This document shows positions 59,355 through 64,000 of a DNA stretch of 64,000 bases, piece after piece. This stretch comes from Clarireedia homoeocarpa. Its lineage: Eukaryota; Ascomycota; Leotiomycetes; Helotiales; Rutstroemiaceae. The stretch spans positions 682,001-746,000 of the forward strand of contig LNKV01000001.1 in NCBI GenBank assembly GCA_001465935.1, written 5' to 3'. The position numbers and the translations under genes were made by a program. How positions within the stretch are numbered: the stretch's first letter is position 1; every line of letters begins with the position of its first letter. The notes beneath the pieces were generated by a model. The model ran no database searches, had not been told where the DNA came from, and saw nothing but the letters and a program-made list of their open reading frames with translations.

Positions 59355-62141
59355 GCTGGATGTGTGGTGATGGAAAATTTGAGTTGGTTGAGCTTGCAAG
59401 AATTAAGAGGGCGCGGGGGAAGGGATTCTTTTTATTAAGCTCGGTCGGGATAAAGGAGGATGGTGGGGTGAATTTGACGGCTTCACAAGCTAGGTACTAA
59501 ATGGACTTGTTTTAAAATAATTGCATATGCAGATGATCGGTCTTCTTGACACAGGACCTCTGCTATCTTGCTTTTCGTGATTTCTTGCTAGAAGAATTTC
59601 GATTTGAGGGTATCTAGAGTAGGGCGGGTAGGAGGATATAATGAGGAAGGGCAGGAGATAGGGGGGTTAGAGAGGAGAAAGAGAAAGAGGAAGGACAAGT
59701 TAAGGAGGAATCCGCCTGGATGAGTGAGGACGGGCAGAAAATGCAGAACAGCAAGAGGTATATGGCACAGTATGAAGTAAAAGAAGAAGTAGAAAGGGAA
59801 AAGAAGACGGGAGCAGGAAGGATACAGCTTCTCTTTTTAATTTCTTCTCAGTTTCTCACTTGCCGGCACAGGCACAGGCATCGACACACACAAGCACACG
59901 GCAAAGCAAAGCCATTGACTCGAATCGAGATGGCCGGTCTCATGGATTGGAAGCTGCGGATACGATTTATGAACACAACACACTTTTCTAACGCCCAGGA
60001 TTTCTTGGTATCCTTTGTCGCCGGAGTGTTGCTGTTTGGTCTAATTAAATGTTTGCTCGGCGGGCAGCTACGGCTGCACCTTGTCTACCAAGCTTGGAGG
60101 GGTCAGAGGGGTATCAGGATGGCGTGGGTATGGATGCATTGGTTATGGGTAGGTAGATCATACACACTGACACCTTGGTCGTGTTACCAGGTTGTAAGCG
60201 GCATACCACTCTGCTGCTGCTGCTCATGCTCGTGGCCATGGTCATAGTGCTTATGGTGGGGTTGACAGTTCCTCTTTCGCAAGAGCAACACACAGGAGGC
60301 GCATCCAGCGATCTTGGCAAAGACGCAAAACGGATATTCATCCCAGCATTCCACCAGATCCAGGCCCGTCAACCAATAGCAGCGCGTGGATACCGTCCGG
60401 GTAGAGATCCTTTTAGATCTTCATACTACTCAATCGAGTAACGCGCCTGCCCAAGTATCTGCATAGAGTAACGAGACGGACTGCATTGGTGTGCACGAAG
60501 GAAGTAGGCTTAAGCTTAGGCAACTGGGTAGCGACGTTGATCGATGATAGAGCTGTGCTTTCGAGTTTCCGTATGCCCTCCCTCGCCTCCCTCGTTGATA
60601 AGAGCCGGCAAAACTATATCCTCCTATCCGACCTGCAACAGCATCTGCAACTGCAGCAACGAGAAAAGTCAAGACTCGCCCCTCAAACCCTCTCCAGCCA
60701 AGCAGCAAACCTAAATGCCGCCCACACAAGCTCCAGCTCCAATAATAAGACCGAAAGCAAATCTTGGTACTGTGCTGTACCAATAGCTACTTCTAGCGGG
60801 ACCATGAATCAGAAGTGGCATTTCTCTATCAAAACTCCTACTCGCACGCATTACTGCTCCTACTCGCACGCATTACTGCTCTTACTCGCACGCATTACAG
60901 CTGATTAGATTAACCTTTCAAACGTGGAGAAATAGCGGGGGATTAATGCCATTAATGCCATTAATGCCATGTTCAGACTCAGACTCAAACAACTAAACTA
61001 ACTAATCTTATGCTTGAGCCCAAGAAGCGTACAGACAGACCATGCTCTACCATTTCAGCAACGCCAGTATATAAAATCCCATACGCGCGGCAACCTCCAA
61101 CCCCTACCTCCCACCCTCCCATACGCACCTTACATAAATCATCGTAGTATAACCCAGTTAGCTCCACGAGAGTCGAGAAAAACAATCAAATAAAAAAAAA
61201 AAACAATTCTCCGAATGCAACACCGCCCAACGATCTCGCCTTCCCATTCCCATTCCATCCGTCAGCACGTAACTCCGGACAGACGGAGCGGACGCACGTA
61301 TTTCCCCCACAGCAGTGTCAATTTCCCACCCACATACACCATACACGAGCGTAGCATCCCGTTGTTCCGTGGATGCCGACCTCGGCAGTCAAACACAAAC
61401 CAAGCGTCGTCCGTCTGTACTGTAGCCGGATATCCTTTTTTCTTCTTCTTTCTTTCTTCAATCACTCCGCGTGAATATATGAGGCAAAATATTATCTAAA
61501 ATAATTATCATCCAAGAAAATAAAAGAGAGAAAAGGATCTCGCAATCGTAATCTGATGACCGTGTGTAATGAAATCGTAACTCGATACGGTACGGCTGTC
61601 TGATCGTTGACACTGACATTGACATTGACATTGGCATTTTCAATCATGTTTTATTTTCTGTTCTACTCGTCGCAAGTCTGTTCCCCATTCTTCTCCATCG
61701 CACTCTGCAACCTTCCAAGCTACCAAGAGCCACCTCTGTTACGACTCAGTAGGGGTCGGTCCCTCTGGAGAAACATACATGTTCTTGGATTACTTGGCAT
61801 GCACAGATTCATGAAACTGCACTGAAGAATTGGCAATACCTTGGCTTGGAGTCCAGAATTACCAAAATGCAATTTTAGTACATCAAACATATCACCAGAC
61901 ATGAATAAGGTCAAAATAGCTTTTTGGTTCAGAAATACATCAGAGAATCTAAGGACGATCAACCGTGAACTCTGCACTCGTATCACTTACAAACAAGGTC
62001 GGTCCTCCCTTCTTCCTTTTCCTTTCCCTTCCACACACGGAAACCACCCATCAAGAAATCCCGCTGATGGATACCACAAATAAAAAAGGTACCTTGCAAA
62101 TGCTGCATCATTATGTATAACCGTCATCACACTCATATTCT
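59355..62141. other. Intergenic region upstream of pyc
   Basis: About 2.8 kb between pyruvate carboxylase and the clathrin 3' end, both on the minus strand. Open frames at 59720-60247, 60175-60441 and 60486-60908 show no known domain; the 60175 frame has no ATG and no workable upstream exon. There are small tandem repeats at 60835-60900 and 60942-60968, and a GACATT repeat at 61608-61635. The first few hundred bases beyond 59355 should hold the pyc promoter. Confidence 0.55.
60835..60900 (+). repeat. Three 22-bp tandem repeats
   Basis: CTCCTACTCGCACGCATTAC plus two bases, at 60835, 60857 and 60879; the third differs at two positions. A 9-bp repeat ATTAATGCC x3 follows at 60942-60968. Confidence 0.9.
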
Positions 62142-64000
62142 TTAAAATCCACCATAACCAGTGGTTTGAGGTGCAAACCCATTTGTCTGAGGGAACGGTG
62201 CTGGAGATATACGTCCGCCAGGTCCAGCAGTAATCATGAGACGCGAGCCTCCGAGAATCGGGGTGTTGTCGTTCTCTTGGACCTCAGATTTCTCCTTCAG
62301 CTTTCGCTCCTCGTTATCCTTCTTCAACTCTGCAATTGTAGATGTTTGTTGCGCAAGGAAGTTGATCATGAATGGCATTGTGAAGTCGGTAAGGCCGTGG
62401 CGCCATGAAATTTCCATGACAACGTGAATTGGAATAAGATCGTAGCATGCGTATAACATGCCGACATAACACTCGCGACTGCCAATGTCGACAAACTGAG
62501 AAAGAGATTAGCATGAATTTCAAGTCACAGCAAGGAACAGTACTTACATATCTGAGCAATTCTTCAACAACATCAGGCTTGCCAGAAATGGCGGCGGTCT
62601 CAATAGCATCTTTGAAGAGTTTGTCTTGCTTAGACAAAGCAATCGACTTCTCCCACCTCTTGTTCTTGCGGTAGATGTTGGCAGCGATTTGACGGAAGAA
62701 GACGAGATCATGACGCTCTAGTCGCTGGGCAAGTTCAACAGCATCATAGTTGTCGTAGTTCTCCACCGAATCGCGGAGGGTCTTGTAGTCCTCCTCTTCG
62801 ATCAACAGATCATTGATGGCACCGTTGACGATCTTCTTGTTCTGCGGCTGAACGTTGAGAAGGAAAGGCTTAATGAGAGGAATGTTGTCAGACTTCTCAA
62901 ACATTCTGACCACACGGTTGACGTCGATTCTAGATGTTAGAGCTTGGAGGAGATCAGTGATGAGAGATGGCTGTTCTTGGAGATAAAAGTTGAGGGCACG
63001 GTAGTAAATCTCCAAGTTTGCAACCTTGACAATAATGTCCTTGAAAGAGTGATGCTCCCAAGCATCTGCAGCACGCTCCATCATGGCAAGAGCAGCATTG
63101 TCCCATTCATCATAATGGCAGTAGAGGAAAACCAATTCGGGCCAGAGATGTGCTTCCTCGCAGGCACGAATCATCTTTGGGATGTTGATCCTGCTCCAGA
63201 AGAGCTTCAAGTGCTCCATTACACGATCTGGGTGGTATTTGGAAAGGGCTTCTCCGAGAGCAGTGAACATCGCCATATGGCAAGATTCTAGAGGGGGATA
63301 TGTTAGCAATTGATCATAGATGTCGTCCAAAGGGAGAAAGTGTGGTGATAGTAGAGATTAGAAGCAAGTGATGATAGATGTGGTCCAAAATAAGAAATTA
63401 TGGTGAAAATCGGTAATAGCGATTAGGAGCAAGTGATCATAGATGTCGTCCAAAGGGGTCCAAAAAGTACTTTGTGCTTAGCTAGGTTAGAGGGAGCTAG
63501 GAGCTCGCTCCAACCCAACCAAACACGGGGAAGGGGAAGGGCGGGAGACAAAAGGAAAGAACGTACCAAGACCCAGGCCCTGCTCAAGCAGAGAAATTAG
63601 CTCATCAAAGTAACCGTTGCGCTCGTATTGTTTGACTAGTTCTTGCAGCTCCTCAGCATCGATAATCAGGTTCAAACCGCAAATTTGAGCAAGACGGAAT
63701 TCCTTCTTTTCAACACAGGCGGCATTAACTTGCTTCCAGACCTTGATGTTATTTGCTTTGCGTGCACATTCGACTGCAGATTGGTAATCCTCAAGGTGCA
63801 CAAGAGTGGTTGCAAGCTTGGCCCAGTTGGAAATGCTGCTGAAGAATATCTTCGCAGCTTGGTGGTAGCCTTCCGCGTACGCCTTATCACCAGACTCTTC
63901 AATATCTGCAACGTTCGTGCCCCGAAGGAAGTCCTCAAGTTCGCTTAGTTGATCAGTGCGAGCATAGGCAAAAGCAAGGCCGGTGTCGATGGCAGGTTCA
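62142..64000 (-). CDS. chc1: Clathrin heavy chain, C-terminal part (runs off window)
   Basis: Exons within the window: 64000-63567 (continuing beyond the end), 63287-62548 and 62495-62142, about 509 codons, so roughly the last third of a ~1680-aa protein. It forms the triskelion leg that coats endocytic and TGN vesicles. Seen: clathrin-repeat helices (LEDFLRGTNVADIEESGDKA, KYHPDRVMEHLKLFWSRINI, LVFLYCHYDEWDNAALAMME, RIDVNRVVRMFEKSDNIPLI), the trimerisation-region sequence WRHGLTDFTMPFMINFLAQQ, and a Gly/Pro/Thr-rich C-terminal tail. Splice sites: GTACGT...CTCTAG and GTAAGT...TCTCAG. The first of these introns (279 nt) carries element sequence. Just after it the protein reads ESCHMAMFTALG where the family usually has ERAHMGMFTEL. 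Confidence 0.96.
63288..63566 (-). mobile_element. Introner-like derivative in the clathrin intron
   Basis: A 279-nt intron with no coding remnant except a short Pro/Leu/Ser-type open end. It shares with the pyc element introns: the inverted repeat AATCGGTAATAGCGATT at 63408-63424; GTCCAAAAAGTACTTT at about 63458-63473; and the GAGCT-AGG-AGCTC inverted repeat at 63495-63507, at the place where the other copies end their zinc-finger frame. It also has an internal direct repeat (AGTGATSATAGATGTSGTCC) at about 63367-63386 and 63433-63452, with a third partial copy at 63310. Confidence 0.6.

Noticed and set aside
59720..60247. 175-codon plus-strand frame
   Set aside because: Contains simple CACAGG repeats and Trp/Cys-rich nonsense-like ending; no domain or splice support.
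60175..60441. Open frame with a hydrophobic Leu/Met/Val stretch, reminiscent of a small membrane or secreted protein
   Set aside because: It has no ATG, and trial joins to upstream GT donors put a stop in frame; the antisense His-rich frame looks equally 'protein-like'.

Overview
The window is nuclear DNA of a filamentous ascomycete. Genes have short GT-AG introns with CTAAC/CTAAT branch points, intergenic DNA is rich in microsatellites, and the gene set is fungal: a full-size PDR/ABCG pump, a fungal phytochrome hybrid histidine kinase, a spherulin-4 protein, an SRA-YDG protein, and the housekeeping genes pyruvate carboxylase and clathrin heavy chain. I infer Leotiomycetes (Helotiales, Sclerotiniaceae-like) from the general look of the proteins; nothing here proves it.

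Layout. 1-1036 is simple-sequence DNA. 1037-3627 (-) is an MFS drug transporter. 5554-6606 (+) is a spherulin-4 domain protein with a Gly-Asp tail. 8451-13017 (+) is a PDR-type ABC pump with a TCCGCGGA site just upstream. 13929-15386 (-) is an SRA-YDG protein, followed by a 302-bp foldback MITE (15885-16186). 16988-17700 (+) is a coiled-coil protein with a possible out-of-frame extension to 18154. 19311-20712 (-) is an F-box protein with a Cys-rich tail. 21198-23708 (+) is a UFD1 / zinc finger / AZUL-like protein. 24474-25092 (-) is a previously unmarked two-exon gene for a secreted six-cysteine (knottin-pattern) protein. 29311-33607 (+) is a nine-exon phytochrome. 33608-44268 is a microsatellite-rich stretch without a supported gene. 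44269-48073 (+) is a large Ser/Pro-rich protein. 48074-51952 holds a solo LTR. 51953-59354 (-) is pyruvate carboxylase, and 62142 to the window end (-) is the C-terminal third of clathrin heavy chain.

Most notable signal. Two pyruvate carboxylase introns (2394 and 791 nt) and one clathrin intron (279 nt) are much longer than the other introns of these genes and are related to each other. The largest contains, in host sense, a damaged gene with a GIY-YIG nuclease-like domain followed by two C2H2 zinc fingers. It is flanked on each side by four copies of a 17-bp inverted repeat, AATCG-N7-CGATT, with a ninth copy inside the gene. The second intron has a degenerate zinc-finger remnant plus the same repeat; the third has only the repeat and the shared 3' block. 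Together they look like a family of intron-resident mobile elements (a coding 'parent' and shrinking, introner-like derivatives) in nuclear spliceosomal introns of essential genes.

Functionally the genes are a mixed neighbourhood rather than a cluster: drug efflux (MFS, ABC), ubiquitin pathway (F-box, UFD1-like), light sensing (phytochrome), anaplerosis (pyruvate carboxylase) and vesicle coat (clathrin). Exon boundaries below were worked out by hand from splice signals, reading frame and family conservation.
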